Shown one piece after another: positions 63,657 through 64,000 of a stretch of 64,000 bases of DNA (the first letter of the stretch is position 1; each line of letters starts with the position of its first letter). Both the position numbers and the translations under genes were made by a program. The stretch comes from Acinetobacter kyonggiensis (lineage in GTDB: Bacteria > Pseudomonadota > Gammaproteobacteria > Pseudomonadales > Moraxellaceae): NCBI RefSeq assembly GCF_900107285.1, contig NZ_FNPK01000004.1:124001-188000 (forward strand), given 5' to 3'. The notes under the pieces are model-generated. The model was not told the origin of the DNA and did no database searches. It saw only the letters and a list, made by a program, of their open reading frames with translations.

Positions 63657-64000
63657 TTACTCTTCTTCAGATTCATTTAAATCTGATTCATTGCCAGTTT
63701 CATCAGCAATCATTTCGTCATCAATTAGAATTTCAGAATCAATCAAAGCTTCAGAAGTCGTTACTGCTTCATCTTCAACCGCTGCTACAAATTCTTCTTC
63801 TTCAACTGCTTCGACAGCAACAACACCCACAAGCACTTCATCTTGACCTAAACGGATCAAACGAACACCTTGCGCATTACGACCAGTTTGTGCAACTTCA
63901 GAAGCACGAGTACGCACTAAAGTACCGCCATCAGAAATCAACATCAACTCTTTAGATGCATCAATCGCAACCGCACCGACAAGCTCGCCATTACGTTCTG
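63657..64000 (-). CDS. gyrA: DNA gyrase subunit A, C-terminal end (cut by window edge)
   Basis: The frame is open to the window edge and encodes the end of the last beta-pinwheel blade of GyrA (MMLISDGGTLVRTRASEVAQTGRNAQGVRLIRLGQDE), followed by an acidic tail of about 60 residues rich in Glu, Asp and Val. The first part matches the conserved GyrA C-terminus; acidic tails are known to tune gyrase activity in other bacteria. The quinolone-resistance region is outside the window. Confidence 0.93.
   Translation of the reverse strand, partial: ERNGELVGAVAIDASKELMLISDGGTLVRTRASEVAQTGRNAQGVRLIRLGQDEVLVGVVAVEAVEEEEFVAAVEDEAVTTSEALIDSEILIDDEMIADETGNESDLNESEEE

Overview
The window is a chromosomal segment of an Acinetobacter species (Moraxellaceae, Gammaproteobacteria). 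Base composition is AT-rich throughout. The strongest genus markers are a CarO-type outer-membrane protein (3992-4729), a pair of CSLREA/GlyGly-CTERM 'rhombotarget' proteins (34350-38597), and the ybgC-tolQRAB-pal cluster with a very long alanine/lysine-rich TolA. Most of the window is ordinary core genome. The two edge genes are cut off: a CysB-type regulator on the left and gyrA on the right.

Layout. 0-5 kb: end of cysB, a stand-alone nitrate/sulfonate-type binding lipoprotein lying between two copies of a MITE-like repeat, a FadL-family porin and carO. 5-14 kb: dapD, the queuosine-precursor genes queE-queC with a small periplasmic protein, a PP-loop amidoligase-like protein, a Bcp peroxiredoxin, the divergent argO/argP pair, YceI, nadM, an enoyl-CoA hydratase and a nitroreductase. 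14-24 kb: a NIF3-like gene overlapped by an unknown AT-rich gene, a 42-codon membrane miniprotein, purL, dgt, ruvA and ruvB. 25-30 kb: the Tol-Pal envelope system. 30-34 kb: fbp, an RNA methyltransferase, and a tightly overlapping three-gene operon of sigma factor, membrane protein and DUF3106-like protein. 34-44 kb: the CSLREA pair, hda, an AI-2E-family permease, purM-purN, a hydrolase and an S49 peptidase. 44-55 kb: a lipid A-type acyltransferase, comEC, lolD-lolC/E, a PilZ-like protein, an EamA transporter, a DUF188 protein, an unknown protein, a 46-codon membrane miniprotein, serC and a Coq4-motif protein. 55-62 kb: a TolC-HlyD-ABC2-ABC2 efflux operon with no ATPase gene, then gltP. 62-64 kb: an isolated DUF4062 gene next to the end of gyrA.

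The least ordinary non-coding signal is a set of structured intergenic repeats. Four copies of one type (near 15.5, 20.2, 22.6 and 24.0 kb) share a 5' hairpin built on GACATggATGTC. Each then has a middle stem whose sequence differs between copies although its two arms stay complementary, and most have a 3' hairpin around ACTTTTG/CAAAAGT. Two copies of another type (7.9 and 14.1 kb) share flanking motifs and at least one compensated base pair. One of these lies inside what looks like a split long terminator hairpin, between 11-bp direct repeats; another splits ruvA from ruvB. A second clear signal is a 240-bp tandem duplication, identical except at one position, inside the 24-bp repeat array of tolA.

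No rRNA, tRNA, CRISPR array, prophage or intact insertion sequence was recognised. All functions are assigned by reading motifs and by memory of protein families; no database search was run.
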